Below, piece by piece: positions 33,633-42,565 of a DNA stretch of 64,000 bases. Where the stretch lies: positions 1,922,001 through 1,986,000 of the forward strand of contig NZ_CP049862.1 of assembly GCF_011300875.1 (NCBI RefSeq), written 5' to 3'. The notes beneath the pieces are model-generated. The model made no database searches, was not told the origin of the DNA, and saw only the letters and a list, made by a program, of their open reading frames with translations. Positions within the stretch are counted from its first letter, which is position 1. Every line of letters begins with the position of its first letter. This DNA comes from Sanguibacter sp. HDW7 (GTDB lineage Bacteria > Actinomycetota > Actinomycetes > Actinomycetales > Cellulomonadaceae). The translations under genes and the position numbers were made by a program.

Positions 33633-34610
33633 GTGATCGCAGTACTGTGCCCCGGCCAGGGCTCCCAGACCCCCGGCATGTTCTCCCCGTGGCTCGAGAT
33701 CGACGGTGTGCGTGCGCGCCTCGACGAGCTCGGGACCGCCGCCGACCTCGACCTCGTCGCCCACGGCACGCTGTCCGACGCCGACACGATCCGGGACACG
33801 GCCGTCGCCCAGCCCCTCATCGTCGCCGCGTCGCTCGTCGCGCTCCGCGAGGTCCTCGGCGACCGCGCCGCCGCCGGGACGGTCGACGTCACGGCAGGCC
33901 ACTCGGTCGGCGAGCTCTCCGCCGCGGCCGTCGCGGGCGTCCTCACCGACGCCGGCGCCGTCGGCCTCGTCGCCCGCCGCGCCCGGGCCATGGCCGTCGC
34001 CGCGGCCGCCGAGGCGACCGGCATGAGCGCCATCCTCGGCGGAGATCCCGACGAGGTCCTCGCCTCGATCGAGGCCGCCGGCCTCTTCCCCGCGAACGTC
34101 AACGGAGGCGGCCAGGTCGTCGCCGCCGGCTCGCTCGAAGGGCTCGCCCGCCTCGCCGAGCAGCCGCCGACGCGCGCCCGCGTCATGCCGCTCAAGGTCG
34201 CCGGCGCGTTCCACACGCCCTTCATGGAGTCCGCACGGGCCGAGTTCGCGCCCGTCGCCGCCGCGTGGGACGCGTCCGACCCGACGCTCCCCCTCGTCTC
34301 CAACCTCGACGGCGCCGCCTACCTCGGCGGCGCGCACGGCCACGGCACCTCCGCCCAGGTCCTCGACCACCTCGGCCGTCAGGTCGTCGCCCCGGTCCGG
34401 TGGGACCTCTGCCAGGAGACCTTCGCCGCGCTCGGCGTCACCGCGATCCTCGAGCTCGCGCCCGGCGGCGTCCTCACCGGTCTTGCCAAGCGCGTCCTCA
34501 AGGGCGTCGAGCTCGTCGCCGTCAAGACCCCCGACGACCTCGACGCGGCGCGCGACCTGCTCGCCCGACACTCCGGCACCACCGCCCCGACCGAGGAGAA
34601 CCTCGCGTGA
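33633..34610 (+). CDS. fabD: Malonyl-CoA:ACP transacylase
   Basis: A 325-residue FabD, which moves the malonyl group from CoA to ACP. The N-terminal VLCPGQGSQTPGM, the nucleophile elbow TAGHSVGELSAAA (catalytic Ser near 92), GGQVVAAGS, and the catalytic His in KVAGAFHTPFM are all present. The GTG start at 33633 agrees with the family N-terminus. No good Shine-Dalgarno is visible, so a leaderless start is possible, with AGGTTG-like sequence as a poor -10. It overlaps fabH (GTGA), opening a four-gene cluster. Confidence 0.94.
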   Translation: MIAVLCPGQGSQTPGMFSPWLEIDGVRARLDELGTAADLDLVAHGTLSDADTIRDTAVAQPLIVAASLVALREVLGDRAAAGTVDVTAGHSVGELSAAAVAGVLTDAGAVGLVARRARAMAVAAAAEATGMSAILGGDPDEVLASIEAAGLFPANVNGGGQVVAAGSLEGLARLAEQPPTRARVMPLKVAGAFHTPFMESARAEFAPVAAAWDASDPTLPLVSNLDGAAYLGGAHGHGTSAQVLDHLGRQVVAPVRWDLCQETFAALGVTAILELAPGGVLTGLAKRVLKGVELVAVKTPDDLDAARDLLARHSGTTAPTEENLA

Positions 34611-35611
34611 CCACGCAGCTCGTCCAGGCCACCGGCCCCCAGTTCTCCCGCGTCCTCGCCATCGGCGGCGTCCGCGGCGAGAACGTCGTGACGAACGACG
34701 ACATCGCCGGCCCCATCGACTCCTCCGACGAGTGGATCCGCCAGCGCACCGGCATCGTCACGCGCATGCGTGCCGGCGCGGGCACCGACGTCCTCGACCT
34801 CGCCGAGGGCGCCGCGCGCGACACCCTCGCGAAGGCCGGGCTCACGGGCGCGGACATCGACGTCGTCATCCTCTCGACCGTCACGTACTTCGCCCAGACG
34901 CCCGCGGGTGCCGCGATCGTCGCCGACCGCATCGGCGCCAACCCCGCCGCGGCCTACGACATCTCGGCCGCGTGCGCCGGCTACGCGTACGGCATCGGCC
35001 AGGCCGACGCCCTCGTCCGCTCGGGCGCCGCCCGCCACGTCCTCGTCATCGGCGCCGAGAAGATGAGCGACTTCATCGACCCGACCGACCGCTCCATCTC
35101 GTTCCTCCTCGGCGACGGCGGCGGCGCCGCGATCGTCGGCCCCTCCGACTTCCCCGGCATCGGCCCGACGGTCTGGGGCTCGGACGGCTCCAAGGCCGAC
35201 GCGATCCGCCAGACCCTCCCGTGGAACGAGTCCGCGGGCGTCGAGGGCGCCGAGTGGCCGACGCTCCGCCAGGACGGGCCCTCGGTGTTCAAGTGGGCCG
35301 CCTTCCAGATGGGCCCCGTCACGCTCAAGGCCGTCGAGGCCGCTGGCCTCACGCCGGCCGACATCGACGTCTTCGTCCCCCACCAGGCGAACATGCGCAT
35401 CATCGACCAGATGATCAAGCAGCTCGGCCTGCGCGAGGACGTCGTCGTCGGCCGAGACATCGCCGACACCGGCAACACGTCGGCCGCGTCGATCCCGCTC
35501 GCGACCGAGCGCCTCGTGCGCGAGGGCGCCGCGAAGAGCGGCGACGTCCTCCTCCAGATCGGCTTCGGCGCCGGCCTCGTCTACGCGGCCCAGGTCATCG
35601 TCGTCCCGTAG
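34607..35611 (+). CDS. fabH: 3-oxoacyl-ACP synthase III
   Basis: A 334-residue condensing enzyme that starts fatty acid chains by joining an acyl-CoA primer to malonyl-ACP. The Cys-His-Asn triad is clear: Cys in DISAACAGYAYG (near 122), His in VFVPHQANMRI and Asn in DTGNTSAASIPLA. The start region is SSDEWIRQRTGIVTR. GTG 34607 overlaps the fabD stop and has GAGGAG 10 nt upstream. In actinobacteria FabH often accepts branched primers, so it may set the iso/anteiso content of the membrane. Confidence 0.95.
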   Translation: MTTQLVQATGPQFSRVLAIGGVRGENVVTNDDIAGPIDSSDEWIRQRTGIVTRMRAGAGTDVLDLAEGAARDTLAKAGLTGADIDVVILSTVTYFAQTPAGAAIVADRIGANPAAAYDISAACAGYAYGIGQADALVRSGAARHVLVIGAEKMSDFIDPTDRSISFLLGDGGGAAIVGPSDFPGIGPTVWGSDGSKADAIRQTLPWNESAGVEGAEWPTLRQDGPSVFKWAAFQMGPVTLKAVEAAGLTPADIDVFVPHQANMRIIDQMIKQLGLREDVVVGRDIADTGNTSAASIPLATERLVREGAAKSGDVLLQIGFGAGLVYAAQVIVVP

Positions 35612-35702
35612 CCTCACCCCTTCCGGCGCCGCACGCGGCGACGGGCAGCAGCACCCTCACCACCCCACCGCCGCACGCGGCGACCAACCGAAGGAGCAAC
35701 CC

Positions 35703-35951
35703 ATGGCTTACACCGAGAACGAGGTCCTCGCCGGGCTCGCCGAGATCGTCGCCGAGGAGACCGGCCTCCCGGCCGACACCGTCACCTCCGAGAAGTCCTT
35801 CACGGACGACCTCGACATCGACTCGCTGTCGATGATGACGATCGTCACGCACGCCGAGGACAAGTTCGGCGTCACCATCCCCGACGACGACGTCAAGAAC
35901 CTCGCGACCGTCGGCGACGCCGTCTCGTTCATCACGAACGCCCAGGCCTGA
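35703..35951 (+). CDS. acpP: Acyl carrier protein
   Basis: An 82-residue acidic carrier protein whose Ser in DDLDIDSLSMMTIV (near residue 40) takes the phosphopantetheine arm. It carries growing acyl chains between FabD, FabH and FabF. A GAAGGAG Shine-Dalgarno lies 5-6 nt before the ATG. The helix IVTHAEDKFGVTIPDDD is the usual partner-binding helix II/III. The gap of 91 nt from fabH contains a GCCGCACGCGGCGA direct repeat (two copies, about 35630 and 35672). Confidence 0.95.
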   Translation: MAYTENEVLAGLAEIVAEETGLPADTVTSEKSFTDDLDIDSLSMMTIVTHAEDKFGVTIPDDDVKNLATVGDAVSFITNAQA

Positions 35952-36035
35952 GCCGCCCGCGTCCCGGGCCGTCCGCGGCCCGGGACCGGCGCCCAGCCAC
36001 CCCTGCACGACCCCAGCCTTCCTGAGGAGACCACC

Positions 36036-37280
36036 ATGACCACCCCTCGCGACGTCGTCGTCACCGGCCTCGGCGCCACCACCCCTCTGGGTGGGGACGT
36101 GGCCTCCACCTGGCGCGCCGCCCTCGCGGGCGAATCCGGCGCCCGGACCTTCGACAACGACTGGTCCGTCACGTACGGCATCCCCGTCGAGTTCGGCGCG
36201 ACCATCAAGGTCGCCCCCGACGAGGTACTCCCCCGTCCCGAGATCAAGCGCATGGACCCCTCGACGCAGTACGCGATGATCGCAGCGCGCGAGGCGTGGG
36301 CCGACGCCGGCTCCCCCGAGGTCGACGGCGACCGTCTCGGCACCGTCGTGTCCTCGGGCATCGGCGGCATCTGGACGACGCTCGACGCGTGGGACACCCT
36401 GCGCGAGAAGGGCGCCCGCCGCGTCCTGCCCATGACCGTCCCCATGCTCATGCCGAACTCCGCGACCGCCTTCGTCTCGCTCGAGCTCGGGGCGCGCGCC
36501 GGTGCGCACGCGCTCGTCTCGGCGTGCGCGTCGGGCGCCGAGGCCATCGGCTACGGCCTCGAGATGATCCGCACGGGCCGCGCCGACATCGTCGTGTGCG
36601 GCGGCACCGAGGCGACGATCCACCCCATGCCGATCGCCGCCTTCGCCGCATCGCGCACGCTCTCGCTGCGCAACGACGACCCCGCGGGCGCCTCGCGCCC
36701 CTACGACACCGCGCGCGACGGCTTCGTCATCGGCGAGGGCTCGGGCATCGTCGTCCTCGAGGCCGCCGAGCACGCTGCGGCCCGCGGCGCCCGCGTCTAC
36801 GCGAAGATCGCTGGCGTCGGGCTCACGGCCGACGGCTACCACATCACGTCCCCCGAGCCGACGGGCGACGGCCAGCGTCGCGCCATGGCGGCGGCCCTCG
36901 CCGAGTCGGGCGTCACCGCGAAGGACGTCGTCCACGTCAACGCGCACGCGACGTCGACCGTCGTCGGCGACCTCATCGAGGCCCGCTCGATCCGCGGCGT
37001 CCTCGGCGACGACGCCGACCACGTCGCGCTCTCCGCGACGAAGTCGATGACCGGGCACCTGCTCGGAGGCGCCGGCGCCCTCGAGACGATCTTCACGGTG
37101 CTCGCGCTCCACGAGCGTCAGGCCCCGCCGACGATCAACGTCACGGACCCCGACCCCGAGCTCGTCCTCGACCTCGTCCGCGACACGCCGCGCGCGCTGC
37201 CGCAGGGCGACGTCGCCGCGATCAACAACTCGTTCGGGTTCGGCGGTCACAACGTCGCGCTCGTCGTGACGAACGCCTGA
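36036..37280 (+). CDS. fabF: 3-oxoacyl-ACP synthase II
   Basis: A 414-residue elongating beta-ketoacyl-ACP synthase. The Cys-His-His triad is visible: Cys in LVSACASGAEAIGYG (near 167), His in VNAHATSTVVGD (near 305) and His in SMTGHLLGGAGA (near 341). The N-terminus DVVVTGLGATTPLGGDVAST is the family signature and the C-terminus NNSFGFGGHNVALV is intact. GAGGAGA precedes the ATG. It ends the cluster; acetyl-CoA carboxylase subunits, which follow fabF in some actinobacteria, are not present. Confidence 0.95.
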   Translation: MTTPRDVVVTGLGATTPLGGDVASTWRAALAGESGARTFDNDWSVTYGIPVEFGATIKVAPDEVLPRPEIKRMDPSTQYAMIAAREAWADAGSPEVDGDRLGTVVSSGIGGIWTTLDAWDTLREKGARRVLPMTVPMLMPNSATAFVSLELGARAGAHALVSACASGAEAIGYGLEMIRTGRADIVVCGGTEATIHPMPIAAFAASRTLSLRNDDPAGASRPYDTARDGFVIGEGSGIVVLEAAEHAAARGARVYAKIAGVGLTADGYHITSPEPTGDGQRRAMAAALAESGVTAKDVVHVNAHATSTVVGDLIEARSIRGVLGDDADHVALSATKSMTGHLLGGAGALETIFTVLALHERQAPPTINVTDPDPELVLDLVRDTPRALPQGDVAAINNSFGFGGHNVALVVTNA

Positions 37281-37316
37281 CGCTTACGCGTGCGAGCTGC
37301 GCACGCGTAGTCTGCT

Positions 37317-37359
37317 CGCTGCAGGGCGGCGCTCCCCGGGGGAGCGCCGCCCTGCAGCG
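37317..37359 (+). terminator. Strong hairpin terminator after fabF
   Basis: Perfect 21-bp stem (37317-37337 and 37339-37359) with a 1-nt centre; a second small palindrome (ACGCGTGCGAGC...GCGCACGCGT) lies just before it. It closes the fab cluster. Confidence 0.8.
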
Positions 37360-37393
37360 TTGGTGCGCACTCCGATGGTTCGCGCTCCCCGAT

Positions 37394-37562
37394 GGATAGC
37401 GGATCCGTACACGTCATGCGTTCCGATCCGCTATCGAGCGCACCGCGCCCGCGGTGGATAGCTGATCAGCGCGGACGAAGTGGTCCGATCGGCTATCGAG
37501 CCACTTCTCCGAACACGGATTGGCGCCGTCCGACCATCGAACGGTCGGAAAGCGTCAGTCCG
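37394..37562. repeat. Composite hairpin repeat, unit 1 (A1-B1-C1)
   Basis: Three hairpins in a row. A1 (37394-37438) and B1 (37456-37500) are both 45 nt, start GGATAG and end GCTATCGAG. Their arms GATAGCGGATC/GATCCGCTATC (perfect) and GATAGCTGATC/GATCGGCTATC (one mismatch) flank 19-nt loops. C1 (37516-37562) is a 47-nt palindrome centred on CCGACC/GGTCGG and belongs to the same family as the element at 10615-10661. No coding frame explains the conservation. Confidence 0.85.
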
Positions 37563-37580
37563 TCGTGCTGGGGAGTCGCT

Positions 37581-37749
37581 GGATAGTGGATCCGTACGTG
37601 TCATGCGTCCCGATCCGCTATCGAGCGCACCACGCCCATGGTGAATAGCCGATCCGTGCAGATGAAGTGGTCCGATCGGCTATCGAGCCACTGCGACGGC
37701 CACGGAGTGACGGTTTCCGACCATCGAACGGTCGGACAGCGTCAATCCG
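37581..37749. repeat. Composite hairpin repeat, unit 2 (A2-B2-C2)
   Basis: Second copy of the unit at 37394-37562, offset exactly 187 nt with no gaps: A2 37581-37625, B2 37643-37687, C2 37703-37749. The copies differ by scattered substitutions, most of them in loops. C1 and C2 match at about 40 of 47 positions by eye. Each A/B arm pair keeps 10 or 11 of 11 base pairs despite the substitutions. Confidence 0.85.
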
Positions 37750-37771
37750 TCGGGACGGGGTTCGGCAGGAA

Positions 37772-37814
37772 GAGCGAGTGCGCGCGTGGTGACGACCCTT
37801 GTGCGCGCTCGCTC
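37772..37814 (-). terminator. Imperfect hairpin after the DUF3145 gene
   Basis: GAGCGAG at 37772-37778 and the complementary CTCGCTC ending at 37814 form the base of a stem continuing through GCGCGC with one or two mismatches; it lies 45 nt past the DUF3145 stop. Confidence 0.45.
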
Positions 37815-37858
37815 CCCGTGACGGGGTCAGCCTGGGTCCGCAGCCGGCGGCGGGCTGG

Positions 37859-38359
37859 TCAGCCGACCCGGTGGAGCCAGCGGACCGGGGCACCTGCTCC
37901 GGCGTAGCGGAACGTCTCGAGCTCGTCGTCCCACGCCTGGCCGAGCGCGAGCGAGAGCTCGGTGCGCATGCGCACCGGGTCGTCGGCGTGCTCGAGGGCC
38001 GCGCGCACGCGGTCCTCAGGGACGACGACGTTGCCGTGGACGTCGGTCGCCGCGTGGAAGATCCCGAGCTCGGGGGTGTGGCTCCAGCGGGAGCCGTCGG
38101 TGCCGCGGCTCGCCTCCTCGGTCACCTCATAGCGCAGGTGGGCCCAGCCGCGCAGCGCGGACGCGAGGCGGGCGCCCGTGCCGGGCTCGCCCTGCCAGGA
38201 CAGCTCCGCGCGCAGCATGCCGGGCGCGACGGGCTGGTCGATCCAGTCGAGGGAGACGCGCACGCCGAGGACGTTCTCGGTGGCCCACTCCAGGTGCGAG
38301 CACAACGCACGGGGCGAAGAGTGCACGAAAAGTACACCGCGGGTCGACGAACCAGCCAT
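37859..38359 (-). CDS. DUF3145 family protein
   Basis: A 166-residue actinobacteria-specific protein of unknown function. Conserved segments are RGVLFVHSSPRALCSHLEWA, DWIDQPVAPGMLRAELSW and the C-terminal LGQAWDDELETFRYAGAG. The start MAGSSTRGVLFVH at 38359 has AAGGAGG about 6 nt upstream; the frame continuing to 38572 is Arg-rich and unsupported. There is no signal peptide, membrane segment or catalytic motif. It lies alone between the repeat locus and def. Confidence 0.88.
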   Translation of the reverse strand: MAGSSTRGVLFVHSSPRALCSHLEWATENVLGVRVSLDWIDQPVAPGMLRAELSWQGEPGTGARLASALRGWAHLRYEVTEEASRGTDGSRWSHTPELGIFHAATDVHGNVVVPEDRVRAALEHADDPVRMRTELSLALGQAWDDELETFRYAGAGAPVRWLHRVG

Positions 38360-38519
38360 GGTTGGCCTCCTTGTGTCTCGAGGGTCGTCTTCCCCAACGT
38401 CCTGCGAGATCACGAAGACCGGCGGTCCTGCACGGTGCAACAGGACCATCATGCCCCAGAAGGGCGGTCCCTGGCGAGAGGGGGACGCCACCGACCTCCG
38501 GCGGCGTCCCTGCCCGGAC

Positions 38520-39008
38520 TCAGAGCTGCTCGCGCAGCGCGCGCATCGCCTTCTTGCGCACCGACTTCTCAAGCCTGTCGAGGTAGAGGTACCCGTCGAG
38601 GTGGTCGACCTCGTGCTGGAGGCAGCGCGCCATGAGCTCCTCCCCCTCGACGACGACCAGGTTGCCGTCGAGGTCGATGCCCTCGACCTTCGCGTACCAG
38701 GCGCGACGGGTCGAGAACCACAGGCCCGGAACCGAGAGGCAGCCCTCGTCGCCGTCCTGGTACTCGTCCTCCGAGAGGTCGACGATGCGCGGGTTGAGCA
38801 CGTAGCCGATCTCGTCGTCGATGTTCCACGAGAACGCGCGAAGGCTCACGCCGATCTGGTTCGCGGCCAGGCCTGCACGACCCTCGTCGTCAACCGTCTC
38901 GACAAGGTCTGCGACGAGCTGGCGCACCCGGTCGTCGACCTGCGTGATCGGCTCGCAGGGCGTGCGCAGGACGGGGTCGGGCAGGACGCGGATGTCTCTC
39001 ATGGCCAT
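38520..39008 (-). CDS. def: Peptide deformylase
   Basis: A 162-residue metalloenzyme that removes the formyl group from new proteins, acting before methionine aminopeptidase (map at 5380). The three family motifs are intact: GLAANQIGV (near 46), [10 protein letters not shown] with the metal Cys, and QHEVDHLDG with two metal His and the catalytic Glu. The first codons are ATG GCC ATG; either ATG (39008 or 39002) could start. No Shine-Dalgarno is seen; AACAAT 6 nt before the first ATG may be a weak -10 for a leaderless message. Confidence 0.95.
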   Translation of the reverse strand: MAMRDIRVLPDPVLRTPCEPITQVDDRVRQLVADLVETVDDEGRAGLAANQIGVSLRAFSWNIDDEIGYVLNPRIVDLSEDEYQDGDEGCLSVPGLWFSTRRAWYAKVEGIDLDGNLVVVEGEELMARCLQHEVDHLDGYLYLDRLEKSVRKKAMRALREQL

Positions 39009-39078
39009 GGCTCGATTGTTTCATGGGACGGGCGCCGTCCGGGAACGCGTCCGGACTCCTGTGACGGGACGCGCCCGT

Positions 39079-39109
39079 GCCCCGGTGCGGCAGCGTGCCG
39101 CACCGGGGC
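39079..39109 (-). terminator. Hairpin after the sugar ABC operon
   Basis: Perfect 14-bp stem (39079-39092 and 39096-39109) with a 3-nt loop, 24 nt past the stop of the last permease gene. Confidence 0.75.
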
Positions 39110-39132
39110 CGCCTGGGGCGCCGGGGGTCGCC

Positions 39133-40107
39133 CTAGCCCTTGACCGCGCCGCCCAGGCCCGCGCCCCGGAGGAAGACGCGCTGGAAGACGAGGAACAGCA
39201 CGACGGGGAAGACCGTCGCGATCGCGAGCGCCGCGAGGAAGACACCCTTGTCGGTCGACGCCTCGAGCGCGGGCAGCCGCACCGAGAGCGGCTGGAGCTC
39301 GGGGCGGGACAGGACCAGCATCGGCCAGAGGAAGTCCTTCCACGACGCGATGACGGCGAAGACCGACACGACGCCGACGATCGGCCTGCTCATCGGCAGG
39401 ACGATGCTCCGCAGCAGCCGGAAGGGTCCGGCCCCGTCGACACGTGCAGCCTCGAAGATCTCCCGTGGGAGCGAGTCGAAGAACCGCGCGACGATGACGA
39501 CGTTGAACGCGCTCGCCCCTGCCGGCAGCCACACGGCCCAGAACGTGTCGACGAGCGAGGTCCCGAGGAGCGGCGGGTTGAGCACCGTGAGGTACAGCGG
39601 CACGAGGAGCACCACACCGGGCACGAACAGCGTCGCGAGGACCGCCGAGTGGAGGTAGCGGGACCAGCGGGGCCGCAGCACCGAGATGACGTACGCCCCC
39701 GTGACGGCGACGATGATCTGCACGAGCCACGACCCCAGCGCGACGTACACGGTGTTGAGGAAGTACAGGGAGATGTGGACGTCGTTCCACGCGCGGTCGA
39801 GGTTCTCCCACGCGACCCCGTTCGGGAAGAACGCGAGCGGCGTGCGCAGGATGTCCTGGGTCGGCGTCACCGCGAACTTCGCGAGCAGCAGGAGCGGGCC
39901 GAGGCACCACACGACGAGGATGACGAGCAGCGCCGTGTGCAGGGTCCGCCAGGTGAGGCGGACGAGAGGTCGGCGCCGGTCCGCGTCCGAGAGGACGCCA
40001 CGTTCCTCGGGCTCGGGAGCTCGCCGGGCACGGCCGCGGCGCGGCGGCTCGGCGGCCGCGGGCGCGACCGGGGCGGAGACGGGCAACGCGGTGCGGGTCG
40101 TCGTCAT
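39133..40107 (-). CDS. Carbohydrate ABC transporter permease (MalG type)
   Basis: A 324-residue inner-membrane permease of the CUT1 sugar family. After an Arg/Pro-rich cytosolic N-terminus (~50 residues) six membrane helices follow. The ATPase-docking EAA loop reads EIFEAARVDGAGPFRLLRSI. It pairs with the permease encoded immediately upstream; the ATG at 40107 is 1 nt beyond that gene's stop. The final VFLRGAGLGGAVKG is the usual MalG-like end. It is the last gene of the operon GH13, binding protein, permease, permease. Confidence 0.92.
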   Translation of the reverse strand: MTTTRTALPVSAPVAPAAAEPPRRGRARRAPEPEERGVLSDADRRRPLVRLTWRTLHTALLVILVVWCLGPLLLLAKFAVTPTQDILRTPLAFFPNGVAWENLDRAWNDVHISLYFLNTVYVALGSWLVQIIVAVTGAYVISVLRPRWSRYLHSAVLATLFVPGVVLLVPLYLTVLNPPLLGTSLVDTFWAVWLPAGASAFNVVIVARFFDSLPREIFEAARVDGAGPFRLLRSIVLPMSRPIVGVVSVFAVIASWKDFLWPMLVLSRPELQPLSVRLPALEASTDKGVFLAALAIATVFPVVLFLVFQRVFLRGAGLGGAVKG

Positions 40108-40108
40108 G

Positions 40109-41059
40109 TCACTTGCTCCAGCGCTCGGTGAGACGGAAATAGATGAGGGAGACGATCCCGAGGAACACCGCGAGCATGAGCGAGAGCGCGGTCGCCTCGC
40201 CGTACTGCGCCCCGAGCGAGTTGCCGAACGCGTAGCGGAAGACGAGCAGGAGGATCGAGACCGTCGCGTTGTTCGGCCCACCACCCGTGAAGAGGTACGG
40301 CTCGAGGAACACCTGGGCGGTCCCGATGATCTGGAGGATGAACGTGATGAGCAGGATGCCCCGCAGCTGGGGCATCGTCACGTGCCAGATCTTGCGCCAC
40401 ACCGAGGCGCCGTCGACCTCGGCCGCGTCGTACAGCTCCGAGGGCACGCCCGTGAGCGCGGCGAGATAGATGATGACGGTGCCTCCCGCGGCCGCCCACG
40501 TCGCCTGGAGGACGAGCGCCGGCATGACGAGTCCCGGGTCGGAGAGCCACGCGACCGGCTCGACGCCGAACCAGCCGAGGATCGTGTTGAACACCCCGAA
40601 CTTCGTCGGGTTGTAGAAGAGTTTCCACAGCATGACCGCGACGACCGGCGGCACGACGACCGGCAGGTAGGCGAGCACCGTGAAGACGCCGCGCATCCGA
40701 CGGACCTCACGCATGAGGACCGCCGCCACGAGCGGCACGGGGTAGCCGAACAGCAGGGCGAGGAACGCGAAGTACACCGTGTTGCGGACCGCGATCGGCA
40801 GGACCGGGTCGGCGAGGACGTTGCGGAAGTTCTCGAGCCCGACGAACGTCGACTGCCCGACGAAGTTCGTCTCCTGGAAGCTCATGAGGACGGCGCGGCC
40901 GATGGGGAACCACGAGAAGACCCCGAAGATGAGCAGGAGCGGGAGGGCGAGGACGAGGGCGCTCAGCCCTCCCCCGCGCACCCACGTGAGCGGGCTGCGG
41001 CGGTGCGGCCTCACCAGGGACGTGTCGGCGCTCTCCGCGACGGGTGCGGGTGCGGTCAT
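40109..41059 (-). CDS. Carbohydrate ABC transporter permease (MalF type)
   Basis: A 316-residue CUT1 permease with six membrane helices from about residue 30. The EAA loop is ELYDAAEVDGASVWRKIWHV and the conserved GGGPNNATVSILLLVFRYAF follows. The start MTAPAPVAESADT at 41059 is chosen because the longer frame overlaps the binding-protein gene. It forms the heterodimeric channel with the next gene. No ATPase gene occurs in the operon; a shared MsiK-type ATPase encoded elsewhere probably drives import, as in many actinobacteria. Confidence 0.92.
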   Translation of the reverse strand: MTAPAPVAESADTSLVRPHRRSPLTWVRGGGLSALVLALPLLLIFGVFSWFPIGRAVLMSFQETNFVGQSTFVGLENFRNVLADPVLPIAVRNTVYFAFLALLFGYPVPLVAAVLMREVRRMRGVFTVLAYLPVVVPPVVAVMLWKLFYNPTKFGVFNTILGWFGVEPVAWLSDPGLVMPALVLQATWAAAGGTVIIYLAALTGVPSELYDAAEVDGASVWRKIWHVTMPQLRGILLITFILQIIGTAQVFLEPYLFTGGGPNNATVSILLLVFRYAFGNSLGAQYGEATALSLMLAVFLGIVSLIYFRLTERWSK

Positions 41060-41141
41060 CGGTCGACCTTTCGTCGGGGACCTGCAGGGACGGGTCCCGG
41101 GCGGCGCATGCGCGCCGCCCGGGACCGTGACGGCGGGTGGC

Positions 41142-42563
41142 TCAGCTCTCGACGCCGTCGTCGATGAGCTTCTGCGCCTGGGTGTTGGCCTTCGCGAGGA
41201 GGGCGTCGACGTCAGCGTTCTTGTCCGTGAGGACCGCCTGGACGATCGGGAAGAGCAGACCGTACGTCGGCTGGGTCGAACGGCTCGGCTCGCCGACGAG
41301 CGGCTGGTCGAACATGACGTTCGTGTACGCCGACACGTGGTCGAGCGGCACGTTGATGTACTCCTTGATCCAGCCCATCGACGTCTCGTACTCCGCCTTC
41401 GAGAAGATCGGGAGCACGGGGGTGCCGACGGCCTGGCCGGCGTCGAACCGGGACTTCGCGTTGGCGACCGCGGCGTCCTGGTCGAGCTGCGGCTCGAGGT
41501 ACCAGTGGTAGATCCACTTGACCGCAGCGTCCTTCTCAGCGTCCGTCGCGTCGGTGCGGACGGCCGCGTACGTGCCGCCCGTGAGCGCCCCGGCGTTCGC
41601 ACCCTCGGTCGGGACCGGCGCGAGGCCGTAACCGAAGTCCTTCGTCACGCCGTTGTTCTCGACGAGCGCGTTGTAGATGTCGGAGCCCGACGTGTACATC
41701 GCGATCTGCCCCGCGGCGAACGCCGCGTTGATCTCGCCCCAGCCGAGCTCGGTGCCCGGGTAGATCGAGCCGTCCTCCCAGCGCAGCGCCTTGAGCCACT
41801 CGAGGTGCGCCTTGACCGCCGGGTCGGTGAGCGTCGCGGTGTACGTGTCGCCCGACGACGTCTGGACGCGGCCTCCGCGCGAGTACGCCGCGGCCGTGAG
41901 CTGCCAGCCGCCGGCGTTGTCGAGCGCCATCATGCCATAGCCCGGCACGCTGGTCTTCTCGGTGATCGTCTTCGCCGCAGCCCGGATCTCGTCCCACGTC
42001 GTCGGCGGCTTGTCGGGGTCGAGCCCCGCCTGCGTGAAGAGGTCACGGTTGTAGTGGAGCGTCACCGAGTAGAAGGACTTCGCGGGGATCGCGTAGATCT
42101 GACCGTCGGCGCCCTTGCCTGCGTCGATCGCGGCCGTCGAGAACTTGTCCTTGATGCCGAGGGCCGCGACCTGCGCGTCGAGGTTCGCGAGCTGGCCGTT
42201 CTCGATGAGCGTCTTGCCGTCCGTGAGGGGGATCTCGAAGACGGTCGGGAGGGTGCCGCCGGCGAGCTGCGTCGTGAAGGTCGACGCGAGCCACTGGTAC
42301 TCGCGGGTCTCGACCTTGATGTTCGAGTACTTCGCCTCGAACGCCTTGACCCGCTCTTCGAGCTGGTCGACGGCCTCCTTCTTGGAGCCGGGCAGCAGGC
42401 CTGCGACCGAGATGGTCACCTGCTCGGCACCGGCGGTGGTGCCGGTCGAGCCGCCCGGCGTCGTCGACGCGCCCGGCGCCGGGGTGTCCGTGCCGCAGGC
42501 CGCCAGCAGCCCGAGCGTCAGCACGCCGGCCGTGGCCAGCGCGGTGGTGCGGTTGAGCCTCAT
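41142..42563 (-). CDS. Extracellular sugar-binding lipoprotein
   Basis: A 473-residue solute-binding protein. The signal peptide MRLNRTTALATAGVLTLGLL ends with the lipobox LLAAC (Cys23), followed by a Pro/Thr/Gly linker, so it is a lipid-anchored receptor outside the membrane. The mature part has the SBP type 1 pattern: VETREYQWLASTFTTQLAGG, YAIPAKSFYSVTLHYNRDLF, GGTYAAVRTDATDAEKDAAV, WIYHWYLEPQ. AAGGAGT lies 6-7 nt before the ATG. It follows the GH13 gene by 2 nt. The ligand is probably an alpha-glucoside, judged from the adjacent glucosidase only. Confidence 0.93.
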   Translation of the reverse strand: MRLNRTTALATAGVLTLGLLAACGTDTPAPGASTTPGGSTGTTAGAEQVTISVAGLLPGSKKEAVDQLEERVKAFEAKYSNIKVETREYQWLASTFTTQLAGGTLPTVFEIPLTDGKTLIENGQLANLDAQVAALGIKDKFSTAAIDAGKGADGQIYAIPAKSFYSVTLHYNRDLFTQAGLDPDKPPTTWDEIRAAAKTITEKTSVPGYGMMALDNAGGWQLTAAAYSRGGRVQTSSGDTYTATLTDPAVKAHLEWLKALRWEDGSIYPGTELGWGEINAAFAAGQIAMYTSGSDIYNALVENNGVTKDFGYGLAPVPTEGANAGALTGGTYAAVRTDATDAEKDAAVKWIYHWYLEPQLDQDAAVANAKSRFDAGQAVGTPVLPIFSKAEYETSMGWIKEYINVPLDHVSAYTNVMFDQPLVGEPSRSTQPTYGLLFPIVQAVLTDKNADVDALLAKANTQAQKLIDDGVES

Positions 42564-42565
42564 CG

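Noticed and set aside
37394-37749. Repeat array at 37.4-37.75 kb as a CRISPR
   Set aside because: Only two units of 187 nt, each with internal palindromes and no uniform short repeats or spacers; no cas genes.
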